The notes: generated from the letters alone by a model not told the origin. A stretch of DNA of 64,000 bases from Sphingomonas pokkalii (GCF_003096275.1 NZ_QENQ01000001.1:398034-462033); one strand, 5' to 3'; shown: positions 9,097 through 18,866, numbered from the stretch's first letter. Numbers and translations are program-made.

Positions 9097-9696
9097 TTAC
9101 GCCGGTGCGCGGTTGGGCTCAACCCAGCCGATCGTCCCGTCGCCACGGCGATAGACCATATTATAGGCGCCGGTACCGCTGTTGCGGAACAGCAGCGCGT
9201 TCGTATTGCGCAAGTCGAGCATCATCACCGCATCCGAGACGGTGGCTTCGGGCACGTCGACACGCGTCTCGGCGATCACCAGGGGTGCATCGGCGACTTC
9301 ATCCTCGTCCTGCGCCTCCTGGAACAGGGTGTAGCCGGCATTATCGAAACCATTGTCATAGGCGCCGCCTTCCGCCAGCGCGATTGCCTCGGCCGGACGC
9401 CGATCCTTCAACCGCCGGACATAGCGGCGCAGCTGCTTGTCGATCCGATCCGCCGCGCCGTCGAACGCGCCATGCGCTTCCATGCCGGAATTGGTCGCCT
9501 TGAGCACCAGCCCCTGGGTCACGTGCATCACGATATCGCAGGTGAAGCCGTTGTCGTGCGGCCCCTTGCCGAAGGTGATCTGGGAGGAAATGGCGCGGGA
9601 GAAATACTTGTCGGCGATACCCTGGACCCGATCCGTCACCTGCGTCTTGAGCGCCGAGCCCGTATCGACCTGATGCCCCGAGATCCGGATATCCAT
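9097..9696 (-). CDS. hpf: Ribosome hibernation-promoting factor, long form
   Basis: Binds idle ribosomes and drives formation of inactive 100S dimers in starved cells. The 199-residue protein has the N-terminal S30AE domain (MDIRISGHQVDTGSALK) and the C-terminal dimerisation domain (MMLDLRNTNALLFRNSGTG ... MVYRRGDGTIGWVEP), which makes it the long form. ATG at 9696 follows a strong ribosome site, GGAGG, six bases upstream. Followed by ptsN. Confidence 0.95.
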   Translation of the reverse strand: MDIRISGHQVDTGSALKTQVTDRVQGIADKYFSRAISSQITFGKGPHDNGFTCDIVMHVTQGLVLKATNSGMEAHGAFDGAADRIDKQLRRYVRRLKDRRPAEAIALAEGGAYDNGFDNAGYTLFQEAQDEDEVADAPLVIAETRVDVPEATVSDAVMMLDLRNTNALLFRNSGTGAYNMVYRRGDGTIGWVEPNRAPA

Positions 9697-9731
9697 AATG
9701 TACCTCCACTTCGCAATTAAGGACGAGCGAC

Positions 9732-10442
9732 CTAGGGCTGCGCCGGAACCGCGTCGATTGTGGGAACACCCCATAGCGGCTCGTCCAGGGACTTCAGAAA
9801 CGCTGCGTGCCGTTCAAGTTCCGCCGCACTCGCGGTGAAATGCCGCGCGGGCCGGACGTGCACCCGGCTCGGCGCCTCGGCGACCGTTTCCGGCATCACC
9901 GGCACCTCTTCGGCGAGGCCGAGTGTGATCTGGCGGCCGCCGGTCAGCTCGACATAGACCTGCGCCAGCAGCTGCGCGTCGAGCAGCGCGCCGTGCAGCG
10001 TGCGTGCGCTGAGATCGATGCCGTAGCGGCTGCACAGCGCATCGAGCGTGTGCTTGGCGCCGGGATGCTTGGTACGCGCGAGCACCAGCGTGTCGACCAT
10101 CCGGCTCAGGTCGACCAGCGGCCGGCTGCACCTGCCCAGCTCGCCATTGAGGAAGCTGAAGTCGAATCCCGCATTGTGCGCGACCAGCGGCGAGTCGCCG
10201 ATGAAGTCGAGCAGGTCCTCGACCACCTCCTCGAACAGCGGCTTGTCGGAGAGGAACCGCTCGGACAGGCCGTGGACGTTGAACGCCTCCACCGGCATGG
10301 CACGCTGCGGATTGATATAGGCGTGGAAATGGTTGCCGGTGGCAACCCGGTTCACCAGTTCGACACAGCCGATTTCGACGAGGCGATCTCCGCCTGAGAA
10401 GCTGAGTCCCGTCGTTTCGGTGTCAAACACGATTTCCCGCAT
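9732..10442 (-). CDS. dnaQ: DNA polymerase III epsilon subunit (proofreading exonuclease)
   Basis: The 3'-5' proofreading exonuclease of the replicative polymerase. Exo I is FDTETTGL near the N-terminus (D and E metal ligands), Exo II is [11 protein letters not shown], and Exo III is [14 protein letters not shown]. The C-terminal 60 residues probably bind the alpha subunit. ATG at 10442 lies eight bases beyond the coaE stop and has GGTGGA upstream. It is the last gene of the leftward PPDK-regulator/maf/aroE/coaE/dnaQ operon, the order seen beside the Caulobacter origin. Confidence 0.95.
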   Translation of the reverse strand: MREIVFDTETTGLSFSGGDRLVEIGCVELVNRVATGNHFHAYINPQRAMPVEAFNVHGLSERFLSDKPLFEEVVEDLLDFIGDSPLVAHNAGFDFSFLNGELGRCSRPLVDLSRMVDTLVLARTKHPGAKHTLDALCSRYGIDLSARTLHGALLDAQLLAQVYVELTGGRQITLGLAEEVPVMPETVAEAPSRVHVRPARHFTASAAELERHAAFLKSLDEPLWGVPTIDAVPAQP

Positions 10443-10449
10443 GGATCGC

Positions 10450-11055
10450 TTATCCACCCGCAGGCGGCGCGAGGCAAGCGATGACCGTGCGTACGCAATC
10501 TTCCGTAACCTGCAGGCCTTCGCCGGTAGGGATGACGAAATCGGCGCGGGCGCGCTTCTCGGCATCGGGCGTCTGGCGCGCGAGAATCGCTTCGAAGCGT
10601 TCCACGGTCATGCCCGGGCGGGCGAGGACGCGTTCGCGCTGGACCTCGGGCGGTGCGGAGACCACGGCGATCTTGTCGACATGCCGCCAGCCGCCCGCCT
10701 CGAACAGCAACGGTACGTCAAGAACCACCAGCGGCGCGTCGGCATGGGCGGCAAGGAACGACTCGCGCGCCGCGGCGACCGCGGGGTGGAGAATCGCTTC
10801 GAGTCGGGCGAAGGCGGTGGGATCGGCCATCACCGCCTCGCGCAGCAGCGTACGATTCACGCCGAGGTCGGTCGTGGTGTCCGGAAATTCCGCCTCGATC
10901 GCCGCCACCGCCGCACCGTCCGGGCCCTGGAGCTGGTGGACGGTCGCATCGGCATCGAACACCGGCACGCCGTCGGCGGCGAACATCGCCGCCACGGTCG
11001 ACTTGCCCATGCCGATCGAGCCGGTGAGCCCGAGCACGATCGGCCGCCTGCTCAT
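10450..11055 (-). CDS. coaE: Dephospho-CoA kinase
   Basis: Last step of coenzyme A synthesis: phosphorylates the 3'-hydroxyl of dephospho-CoA. The P-loop [12 protein letters not shown] lies at residues 9-20; the family aspartate in [10 protein letters not shown] and the late lid arginine region [18 protein letters not shown] are present. 201 residues is normal. ATG at 11055 overlaps the aroE stop by four bases (ATGA). Confidence 0.95.
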   Translation of the reverse strand: MSRRPIVLGLTGSIGMGKSTVAAMFAADGVPVFDADATVHQLQGPDGAAVAAIEAEFPDTTTDLGVNRTLLREAVMADPTAFARLEAILHPAVAAARESFLAAHADAPLVVLDVPLLFEAGGWRHVDKIAVVSAPPEVQRERVLARPGMTVERFEAILARQTPDAEKRARADFVIPTGEGLQVTEDCVRTVIACLAPPAGG

Positions 11056-11861
11056 GCGGTGAGCAGCGCGCGCAGTTCCTCGTCGCGGTCGCGCGGGGGC
11101 TCGGCGCCGAAGAAGAGCTCGAAGGCAAGGGCGGCCTGGCCGACCAGCATTTCGAGGCCGTCGACTGTATCGAGTTCACGGTCGCGCGCCTGGGCGAGCA
11201 GCGGCGTCTCCAGCGGGGCGTAGACGATGTCGTACACCACCGCGTGCTCTGGCAGCGGCGCGAGATCCAGGTCGAGCGGCGGCTGGCCCGCCATGCCGAG
11301 CGGGCTGGCGTTAACCAGCAGATCGGCGGGCGGCAGCGGCGCGCCGATCGGCAGCGCATCGCCCTTCACCCCGAAGCTGGAGAGCAGGGCCGCCGCCTTG
11401 AGCACGTTGCGGTTGAGGATGGTCACGCGGCCGATCCCGACCCGTGACAGCGCGAACAGCACGGCGCGCGCGCCGCCACCGGCACCGACCACCACCGCAT
11501 GGCGCCCTTCCAGCTCCAGCCCGGCGATGGGGGAGAAGAAGCCGCCGGCGTCGGTATTGGTGCCGATCAGCGCGCCGTCCTCGCCGCGGATCACCGTGTT
11601 CATCGCCCCGATCGTGCTGCGCACGCCCCCGGGATCGCCGACCAGGTCCATCACCGCCAGCTTGTGCGGAATCGTGACGTTGCAGCCGCGCCAGTCGGCG
11701 TCGTCCTTCGCGCGGGCGAAATAGCCCGCGAGGTCGTCGCCCAGCACATGGGTGCGGCGATAATCGCCCTCGATTCCCAGCGCATCGAGCCAGAATTTGT
11801 GGATGATCGGGGATTTGGAATGGGCGATCGGATCGCCGATCACCTCGGCATAGCGAGTCAC
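11052..11861 (-). CDS. aroE: Shikimate dehydrogenase (NADP+)
   Basis: Reduces 3-dehydroshikimate to shikimate in aromatic amino-acid synthesis. The N-terminal substrate motif is GDPIAHSKSPIIH, the catalytic lysine is in NVTIPHKLAVMD, and the Rossmann NADP site is VVGAGGGARAVLFAL. The start is GTG at 11861 (MTRYAEVIGDP), whose GTGA overlaps the maf stop by four bases; the longer frame to 12092 is an antisense-like extension across maf. Confidence 0.95.
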   Translation of the reverse strand: MTRYAEVIGDPIAHSKSPIIHKFWLDALGIEGDYRRTHVLGDDLAGYFARAKDDADWRGCNVTIPHKLAVMDLVGDPGGVRSTIGAMNTVIRGEDGALIGTNTDAGGFFSPIAGLELEGRHAVVVGAGGGARAVLFALSRVGIGRVTILNRNVLKAAALLSSFGVKGDALPIGAPLPPADLLVNASPLGMAGQPPLDLDLAPLPEHAVVYDIVYAPLETPLLAQARDRELDTVDGLEMLVGQAALAFELFFGAEPPRDRDEELRALLTA

Positions 11862-12457
11862 TTGGGCATCACTCCCCGGGTGCGCAGATAGTCGAGAATC
11901 GGCAGCAGCGGCATGCCGAGAATGGTGAAATGGCTGCCTTCGGTACGACTGAAGAGCTGCACGCCGGGCCCCTCGATCCGGAAGCAGCCGACACAACCGG
12001 CGATCGCGGGCCATTCCAGGTCGAGATAGGATTCGATGAACGCCTCGCTCAGCGGGCGGACATGCAGCCGCGCGCGATCGACATGGCGCCACACCGGGCG
12101 GCCACCCTCCGCGATCACCGCGGCGCTGTAGATGTCGTGGGTCTTGCCCGACATGCGCTGGAGATGGTCGCGCGCCTGCGCGCGGCTCTCCGGCTTGTCG
12201 AGCAGGCTGCCGTCGTCGAGCGCGACCAGCGAATCCCCGCCCAGCACCAGTGCCTGCGGCGCCATGCGCGACACCTTGAGCGCCTTCAGCTCGGCGAGCG
12301 CATCGGCAAGGTCGCGGGGGGACGTGCCCTCGGCAAGCAGCGACTCCTTCGCACTCGCTTCGTCGACCAGCGCCGGCAGCGCCTCATGCGCCACGCCCGC
12401 GGCATCGAGCATCGCCCGGCGCGAGGCGCTCTGCGAGGCAAGGACGAGAGTCGGCAT
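11858..12457 (-). CDS. maf: Maf family nucleotide pyrophosphatase
   Basis: House-cleaning nucleotide pyrophosphatase that hydrolyses dTTP/UTP or modified nucleotides. It begins MPTLVLASQSASRRAML, the family signature SxSxxR, and has the acidic DEASAKE stretch and LVLGGDSLVALD with the catalytic aspartate. 199 residues. The ATG shares its A with the TAA of the upstream gene (TAATG), so the two are tightly coupled. Confidence 0.93.
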   Translation of the reverse strand: MPTLVLASQSASRRAMLDAAGVAHEALPALVDEASAKESLLAEGTSPRDLADALAELKALKVSRMAPQALVLGGDSLVALDDGSLLDKPESRAQARDHLQRMSGKTHDIYSAAVIAEGGRPVWRHVDRARLHVRPLSEAFIESYLDLEWPAIAGCVGCFRIEGPGVQLFSRTEGSHFTILGMPLLPILDYLRTRGVMPK

Positions 12458-13272
12458 TATCGGCGTTCCATTTCACGGTCGTTGCACAGCTGGATGATTG
12501 CAGCCGCGGTTTCCTCGATAGAGCGGCGGGTTACGTCGATCACCGGCCAGCCATTGTCGGCGAACATCCGGCGGGCAAAGGCGATTTCGCGCTGCACCGC
12601 TTCCTGGTCGACATAGTCGGTCTCCGGCGCCTGATTGAGCGAGAGTAGGCGGTTGCGGCGGATCTGCACCAGCCGGTCGGCGCTGGTGGTGAGCCCGACG
12701 ATCAGCGGGCGCTTCAGCTGGAACAGCTTGGGCGGCGGCGGCGATTCCACCACCACGGGAATGTTCGACACCTTGTAGCCGCGATTGGCGAGATAGATCG
12801 AGGTCGGCGTCTTGGACGAGCGTGACACGCCGGCGAGCAGGATGTCGCTTTCCTCCCAATCCTCCCAGCCGATCCCGTCGTCATGGGCGATGGTGAACTG
12901 GATCGCATCGACCCGGGCAAAATAGGCGGCATCGAGCATATGCTGCCGCCCGGGCCGGGCCTTGGCCTCCTGCCCGAGCAGGTTGGACAGCGCGTGGCTC
13001 ACCTGATCGAGCGGCGCGATCGCCGGCAACCCCAGCGCGCGGCAGCGCGTCTCGAGCATCCGCCGGATGTCGCGATTGACCAGCGTGTAGATCACCAAGC
13101 CCGGATTCTGCGCGATCTCCTGGAGGATGCGCTCCAGATGCGCCTCGCTGCGCACCATCGGCCAGAAATGCCTGAGCGGCTCGACATCGTCGAACTGCGC
13201 CAGCGCCGCCTTGGCGATGTTTTCCAGCGTCTCCCCGGTGGAGTCCGAGAGCAAATGGAGGTGCAGCCGCAT
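12457..13272 (-). CDS. Pyruvate, phosphate dikinase regulatory protein (DUF299 kinase/pyrophosphorylase)
   Basis: Bifunctional ADP-dependent kinase and Pi-dependent pyrophosphorylase that switches PPDK or PEP synthase off and on. It begins MRLHLHLLSDSTGETLENIA, typical of the family, and has the P-loop-like GVSRSSKTPTSIYLANRG. An ATG at 13296 would add eight residues and cannot be excluded. This is the RP001-type gene that borders the origin in Caulobacter and Rickettsia. First gene of the maf-aroE-coaE-dnaQ operon; the leftward promoter should lie in the 13273-13574 interval. Confidence 0.92.
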   Translation of the reverse strand: MRLHLHLLSDSTGETLENIAKAALAQFDDVEPLRHFWPMVRSEAHLERILQEIAQNPGLVIYTLVNRDIRRMLETRCRALGLPAIAPLDQVSHALSNLLGQEAKARPGRQHMLDAAYFARVDAIQFTIAHDDGIGWEDWEESDILLAGVSRSSKTPTSIYLANRGYKVSNIPVVVESPPPPKLFQLKRPLIVGLTTSADRLVQIRRNRLLSLNQAPETDYVDQEAVQREIAFARRMFADNGWPVIDVTRRSIEETAAAIIQLCNDREMERR

Positions 13273-13574
13273 CAGGCTGGGGACCGATCTGTGCATAACA
13301 TGGCGAACAAGCGGTAGCGTAACCGCGGCACCCGGCCAACCCGCCGTGATTCGGGAAAGCCCGTGTGATTCGTCCACAGCGGCATCCCCAGCTTGTGCTT
13401 TCCATGCACAGGCTGTGAGTCTTGTGGACAGATTTCCCGAATCCGGGCGAATCCGTATGGCCGCAGGAGTCAAATTGTTGGCAACTGACTCACATCGCCA
13501 TAAGCCCCGGCTTTCACCCGCCAACAGACTCCAACATCCTGAGAATCGAATCTTCTAGTAGTGGGATCCCGGCT
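13273..13574. other. oriC: Probable chromosomal replication origin (oriC)
   Basis: The only long gap between the divergent PPDK-regulator and hemE genes, the pair that flanks the origin in Caulobacter and Rickettsia. TGTGCATAA at 13290-13298 fits the DnaA-box pattern TTATNCACA on the minus strand. Two-mismatch boxes lie at 13370-13378 (TCGTCCACA), 13402-13410 and 13423-13431. The right part, 13471-13560, is poorer in GC than its surroundings and could be the unwinding element. Eleven GANTC sites fall between 13348 and 13581. No CtrA-type TTAA-N7-TTAA pair was seen. Inference from synteny and motifs; replication has not been shown. Confidence 0.75.
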
Positions 13575-14606
13575 CTGACTCTTCGCGCATCCAAGCCGCT
13601 GCTCGCGACCCTGCAAGGGACTCGCCAGCCCGTTCCACCCGTCTGGCTCATGCGCCAGGCCGGCCGATACCTGCCCGAATATCGCGCGCTCCGTGCCGAA
13701 AAGGGCGGATTCCTCGCCCTCGCGATGGATTCCGAGTCTGCCGCCGAAATCACGCTGCAACCGATCCGCCGCTTCGGCATGGACGGCGCCATCCTGTTTT
13801 CCGACATCCTGGTGGTGCCGATGGCGCTCGGCCAGAAGCTGTGGTTCGAGACCGGCGAGGGCCCCAGACTCGCCCCGACGGTCACCGCAAGGGACGTGCT
13901 CGACGGCTTCGATGCCGATTCCAGCGTCCTGGAGCCCATCTACGGCACGATAAGGCGGGTGAAGGCGTCCCTGGACCCCCAGACCACCTTCCTGGGCTTT
14001 GCGGGCTCTCCCTGGACCGTGGCGACCTACATGATCGCAGGGCAGGGCAGCCGCGAACAGGCCGAGGCACGCCGCCTTGCCTATCGCGACGAGGGCCTGA
14101 TGCAGGCACTGGTCGATCGCATCGCCGATCAGACCATCTCCTATCTCCGCGCCCAGGCCGAAGCGGGCGTGGAGGCGGTGCAGCTGTTCGACAGCTGGGC
14201 CGGCAGCCTCAGCCCCGCCCAGTTCGAACGCTGGGTGATCGCTCCCAACGCGCGGATCGCGGCCGCCGTTCGCGATCTGGTGCCCGTAATTGGATTCCCG
14301 AAGGGGGCGGGGGGCAAGCTTGCCGCCTATGCCCGCGAAACCGGCGTCGATGCGATTGGCCTGGACGAGACGGTCGACCCCGCATGGGCGAACACGGTGC
14401 TGCCGGAAGGGCTGCCGGTGCAGGGCAATCTCGATCCGCTTGCGCTGATCACGGGCGGCGCGGTGCTGGACAGCGCGATCGACCGGATCCTGGCGGCCTT
14501 TCCGGAACGGCCGCATGTGTTCAACCTGGGGCACGGCATCCTGCCCGACACGCCGATCGCGCATGTCGAGCAGCTGCTGGCCCGTGTGCGAGGAACCGCT
14601 TCATGA
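13575..14606 (+). CDS. hemE: Uroporphyrinogen decarboxylase (start uncertain)
   Basis: Converts uroporphyrinogen III to coproporphyrinogen III in haem synthesis. VWLMRQAGRYLPEYR near the N-terminus and FGMDGAILFSDILVVP are signature stretches; FNLGHGILPDTPIAHV closes the domain. The start is a puzzle: between the conserved core (from about 13587) and a TTG at 13422 there is no in-frame ATG, GTG or TTG. CTG at 13575 gives a family-sized 343-residue protein; TTG at 13422 gives 394 residues with an unconvincing leader that runs over the origin. Overlaps hemJ by ATGA. Confidence 0.9.
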   Translation: MTLRASKPLLATLQGTRQPVPPVWLMRQAGRYLPEYRALRAEKGGFLALAMDSESAAEITLQPIRRFGMDGAILFSDILVVPMALGQKLWFETGEGPRLAPTVTARDVLDGFDADSSVLEPIYGTIRRVKASLDPQTTFLGFAGSPWTVATYMIAGQGSREQAEARRLAYRDEGLMQALVDRIADQTISYLRAQAEAGVEAVQLFDSWAGSLSPAQFERWVIAPNARIAAAVRDLVPVIGFPKGAGGKLAAYARETGVDAIGLDETVDPAWANTVLPEGLPVQGNLDPLALITGGAVLDSAIDRILAAFPERPHVFNLGHGILPDTPIAHVEQLLARVRGTAS

Positions 14607-15055
14607 TCGGCTGGCTGGGCAATGCCTATCTGTGGGTGAAGGCGTTCCACGTCATCTTCGTGGTATTCTGGATGGCGGGCCTGTTCCTGTTTCCGCGCTA
14701 CCTGATCCACCACCAGGAGGCGCTGGGCACGCCCGAGGCGGCGGCGTGGGCGAAGCGCGAGGCGCTGCTGAAGCGGATGATCCTGACGCCCTCGATGCTC
14801 ATCGTCTGGGCGCTGGGGCTGGCGCTGTCTGCCAATATCGGGCTGTTCGACGGGCAGCCGGGCATCGGCTGGCTCCACGCCAAGCTGCTGCTCGTCGTGC
14901 TGCTGAGCGGCTATCACGGCTGGGCGGTAGGCTATGCGAGGAAGCTGGCGCGCGGGGAGGCGCCGATCGCGACGCGTACCTTGCGATTCCTCAACGAAGT
15001 GCCGGCGCTGGCGCTGGTGGTCATCGTCATCCTGGCCGAAGTGAAACCGTTCTGA
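14603..15055 (+). CDS. hemJ: Protoporphyrinogen oxidase HemJ
   Basis: Integral membrane protein of the HemJ/UPF0093 family that oxidises protoporphyrinogen IX in bacteria lacking HemY or HemG. The 150 residues form about four transmembrane segments; the conserved histidine is in VKAFHVIFVVFWMAGLF and the FPRYLIHH and RMILTPSM motifs are present. ATG at 14603 overlaps the hemE stop by four bases, joining two consecutive or near-consecutive haem steps in one transcript. Confidence 0.9.
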   Translation: MIGWLGNAYLWVKAFHVIFVVFWMAGLFLFPRYLIHHQEALGTPEAAAWAKREALLKRMILTPSMLIVWALGLALSANIGLFDGQPGIGWLHAKLLLVVLLSGYHGWAVGYARKLARGEAPIATRTLRFLNEVPALALVVIVILAEVKPF

Positions 15056-15109
15056 GTCGCTGAGAACGATTGCTGCGATCGGTGCCTCCGAATCTGCGCC
15101 GAATCGCAG

Positions 15110-15138
15110 TTGACTTGGGGGGGAGCCCTACCTAACTC
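15110..15138 (+). promoter_or_regulatory. Possible promoter of rho
   Basis: TTGACT, a 17-base spacer and TAACTC, in the 188-base gap between hemJ and rho. The -35 is good and the -10 is poor. About 105 bases of leader would remain before the rho start, room for the autoregulation common in rho genes, but no structure was resolved. Confidence 0.35.
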
Positions 15139-15243
15139 CGGAAGCGTGCGCCGGTCCTCGGCGCATCCTTCCTGCAAGCATCGAATTCCGCGCGCTGTCT
15201 TCGCCGATCGACGCTCTCCCCCCTTAGAAATTCCGGACCTTCC

Positions 15244-16500
<1,257 letters not shown>

Positions 16501-16527
16501 CGCTGCAGGGACTGCTGCAAGGATCGG

Positions 16528-16558
16528 AAAGGCCGGGCCTGTGCCCGGCCTTTTTTTT
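16528..16558 (+). terminator. Intrinsic terminator of rho
   Basis: AAAGGCCGGGC / GCCCGGCCTTT stem with a CTGT loop, followed by a run of eight T, 28 bases after the rho stop. One of the clearest terminators in the window. Confidence 0.93.
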
Positions 16559-16634
16559 GCGGGTCCGCCGGGGAACGCATCGGGGGATACCGCGTAGGCT
16601 TTGCGCGCGCCGCTCCCGGCGCTAGGGCTAGGGC

Positions 16635-17354
16635 ATGATCGATCTATTCTTCAGCGCAGCGGCGGCCGGCATCGGCACGCCCCTGGATATCTGGCAGCAT
16701 ATTGTCGCCGATTTCTCCAATCTCGGCGATCCGGCCGCGCTGGCGGCGTTCGGATCGGTCCTGATGATCGACCTCGTACTGGCCGGCGACAACGCCATCG
16801 TCGTCGGTGCGCTGGCGGCGGGGCTACCGGCCGAACAGCGCAAGAAGGTGATCCTGATCGGCATCGGCGCAGCCTTGGTGTTGCGGATCGCCTTTGCGCT
16901 GATCGTCAGCTGGCTGATGGGCATCGTCGGGCTGATCTTTGCGGGCGGCCTGCTGCTGCTCTGGGTCAGCTGGAAGTTCTGGCGTGAGATCCGGCACGGT
17001 GGCGAAAGCGCGGGATCGGACGAGATCGAGGGCGACGAGCATTCGGGCGTGCGTTCGGCGCGGAGCTTTGCCGGCGCCGCCTGGGCGGTGGCGATCGCAG
17101 ACGTATCCATGAGCCTGGATAACGTGCTGGCCGTGGCAGGGGCGGCCCGCGAGCATCCCGGGATCCTGGTGGTCGGGCTGTTGCTGTCGGTTGCGTTGAT
17201 GGGGCTTGCCGCGAACCTGATCGCCAAGCTGATCGATCGCCATCGCTGGATCGCCTATTTCGGCCTGGCGGTGATCGTTTTCGTCGCGTTCAAGATGATC
17301 TACGAAGGCTGGGTCGGCACGGCCGGGACGGCGGGCATCACCAGCCTCTTCTAA
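16635..17354 (+). CDS. TerC family integral membrane protein (YjbE type)
   Basis: Predicted metal-ion transporter or membrane partner of the TerC family; in other bacteria members export manganese or help metalate secreted proteins. The two inverted repeats each carry the key acidic motif: VLMIDLVLAGDNAIVVGA at about residue 45 and AIADVSMSLDNVLAVAG at about 155. Six to seven transmembrane segments flank a charged loop (residues 120-140, rich in E and D). 239 residues. No manganese riboswitch was recognised upstream. Confidence 0.88.
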   Translation: MIDLFFSAAAAGIGTPLDIWQHIVADFSNLGDPAALAAFGSVLMIDLVLAGDNAIVVGALAAGLPAEQRKKVILIGIGAALVLRIAFALIVSWLMGIVGLIFAGGLLLLWVSWKFWREIRHGGESAGSDEIEGDEHSGVRSARSFAGAAWAVAIADVSMSLDNVLAVAGAAREHPGILVVGLLLSVALMGLAANLIAKLIDRHRWIAYFGLAVIVFVAFKMIYEGWVGTAGTAGITSLF

Positions 17355-17360
17355 GCCCTG

Positions 17361-17389
17361 CGCCCCTCCCTGCGCGGCAGGGAGGGGCG
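17361..17389. terminator. Hairpin between the convergent TerC and dienelactone hydrolase genes
   Basis: A perfect 13-base-pair stem (CGCCCCTCCCTGC / GCAGGGAGGGGCG) with a GCG loop, filling the 42-base gap between two convergent stops. There is no T run, so it may act as a bidirectional barrier or RNA end stabiliser instead of a full intrinsic terminator. Confidence 0.6.
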
Positions 17390-17396
17390 GGCGACT

Positions 17397-18092
17397 TCAG
17401 GCGAGATGCGCGGCGAAGAAGTCTGCCGTACGCTTGTCTGCCAGTTGCGCGGCTTCTTCCGAACGGCGCTTGCCGAGCTCTGCGGCGAAGCCATGATCTT
17501 CACCAGGATAGTCGTACAGCGTCACCTTTGGGTGATCGTCGAGGCCCGCGTGCATCTTCGCCTGCACCTCGGGCAGGACGAAGTGATCGGCGGTCGGAAT
17601 GTGTAGCAGCAGCGGTTTGGCGATCGCGTGCTTCTCGCCAAGCAATCCGTCGATGCCGACGGCGTAATAGCCGACGCTCGCATCAATGTCGGTCCGCGCC
17701 GCGGCCATATAGGCGAGGCGACCGCCGAGGCAGAAACCGACCGCGCCGACCTTACCGCCGCCCAGTTCGGCGCGCGCGACCTGGATGGTCGATTCGATGT
17801 CGGCAACGCCCTTGTCCTGGTCGAACTTGCCGAACAGCTCCAGCGCCTGCTGGAACTCCTCGGGGATGTCGGCGTCGAGCTCGATGCCGGGCTTGAGGCG
17901 CCAGAACAGGTCGGGCGCGAGCGCGAGATAGCCTTCACGGGCAAAGTCCTCGCATTTCTGGCGGATGCCCTCGTTGACGCCGAAGATTTCCTGGATCACC
18001 AGGATCGCGGCGCGGGGAGTGCCTTCGGGGCGTGCGACATAGGCGGAGAAGCTGCCGCTTTCATCCAGCGCGTCGATCGTCAGGGTGCTCAT
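17397..18092 (-). CDS. Dienelactone hydrolase family protein
   Basis: Alpha/beta hydrolase of the dienelactone hydrolase family. The catalytic triad cysteine is in GFCLGGRLAY, with the partner glutamate in VIQEIFGVNEGIR; the aspartate and histidine lie in PTADHFVLP and GEDHGFA. No aromatic-degradation genes are nearby, so a general hydrolase role on lactones or esters is as likely as chlorocatechol breakdown. 231 residues, no signal peptide. Coupled by ATGA overlap to the upstream ogt gene. Confidence 0.9.
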   Translation of the reverse strand: MSTLTIDALDESGSFSAYVARPEGTPRAAILVIQEIFGVNEGIRQKCEDFAREGYLALAPDLFWRLKPGIELDADIPEEFQQALELFGKFDQDKGVADIESTIQVARAELGGGKVGAVGFCLGGRLAYMAAARTDIDASVGYYAVGIDGLLGEKHAIAKPLLLHIPTADHFVLPEVQAKMHAGLDDHPKVTLYDYPGEDHGFAAELGKRRSEEAAQLADKRTADFFAAHLA

Positions 18093-18568
18093 AGCAGATA
18101 CTCTCCGGTTAAGCGCCGCTCATGATCGAGCAGCCAGGATTTCGTGATGGGACCTTGCCCGGCCGAATAGGCGCCCAGGCCGCCGCCCTGTTTCAGCACC
18201 CGGTGGCACGGTACGATCAAGGGAAACGGATTACGCGCGCAAAGTTGCCCGATCGCCCGTGCGCTCGAACCCAGCCTGCGCGAAAGATCGGCATAGCTGA
18301 GGGTCGCTCCGAACGGCACCGCAATCAACCCATCCCGAAGGATGGCACCCCGTGACGTTGCAGCGGGGGCAAGCGGCAAATCGAAGCTGCGGCGTTCCCC
18401 GGCGAACCATTGTTCGATCTGTTCCGCCGCCGCGCCCACGGCTGCGCTGGCGGCTCGCGTGGGAGCGGCTTCCACGCCGATGGCGATCCGCACGAGCTGC
18501 CGATCATCGCCTTCGATCCGGATCGGGCCGATGGGCGTTGCGATCAGGGCATAGTCGCGCGCATACAT
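18089..18568 (-). CDS. ogt: Methylated-DNA--protein-cysteine methyltransferase
   Basis: Suicide repair enzyme that removes methyl groups from O6-methylguanine. The acceptor cysteine is in the invariant IVPCHRVL motif near residue 120; the DNA-recognition helix RAIGQLCARNPFPL and the substrate-pocket GLGAYSAGQGPITKSWLL follow. 159 residues, single-domain Ogt/Ada-C type. First gene of a two-gene operon with the dienelactone hydrolase. Confidence 0.93.
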   Translation of the reverse strand: MYARDYALIATPIGPIRIEGDDRQLVRIAIGVEAAPTRAASAAVGAAAEQIEQWFAGERRSFDLPLAPAATSRGAILRDGLIAVPFGATLSYADLSRRLGSSARAIGQLCARNPFPLIVPCHRVLKQGGGLGAYSAGQGPITKSWLLDHERRLTGEYLL

Positions 18569-18621
18569 GGACGATGGCCTAGCAGGGGGCCGGCGATGCG
18601 CTCAAGCGCGGAAGGAATCTC

Positions 18622-18858
18622 ATGAAGATCAACGTCGAAGTCGAATGCACCCCCGAGGAAGCGCGCCGGGCGATGGGCCTGCCCGATCTTACCCCGGTTC
18701 ACGACCGATATGTGGCGCTGATGGTGCAGGCGATCGAGAACCACGGAACGCCCGAGGGTTTTGAAACGATGATGCGCAACTGGGCGCCGATGGGAGAGGC
18801 GGGAATGAACTTCTGGCGTGGCCTGTTCGATGCCGCGACCAAGAAGCCGGGGAGCTGA
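18622..18858 (+). CDS. DUF6489 family small protein
   Basis: 78-residue acidic cytosolic protein, MKINVEVECTPEEARRAMG onward, resembling the DUF6489 family of sphingomonads and relatives; no function is known. Ten bases separate it from mnmE on the same strand, so the two are likely co-transcribed. Confidence 0.75.
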   Translation: MKINVEVECTPEEARRAMGLPDLTPVHDRYVALMVQAIENHGTPEGFETMMRNWAPMGEAGMNFWRGLFDAATKKPGS

Positions 18859-18866
18859 CCAGGCGG

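Noticed and set aside
10448..10456. TTATCCACC at the coaE/dnaQ junction as a DnaA box
   Set aside because: One mismatch, isolated, and explained by the coaE stop and ribosome site on the opposite strand.
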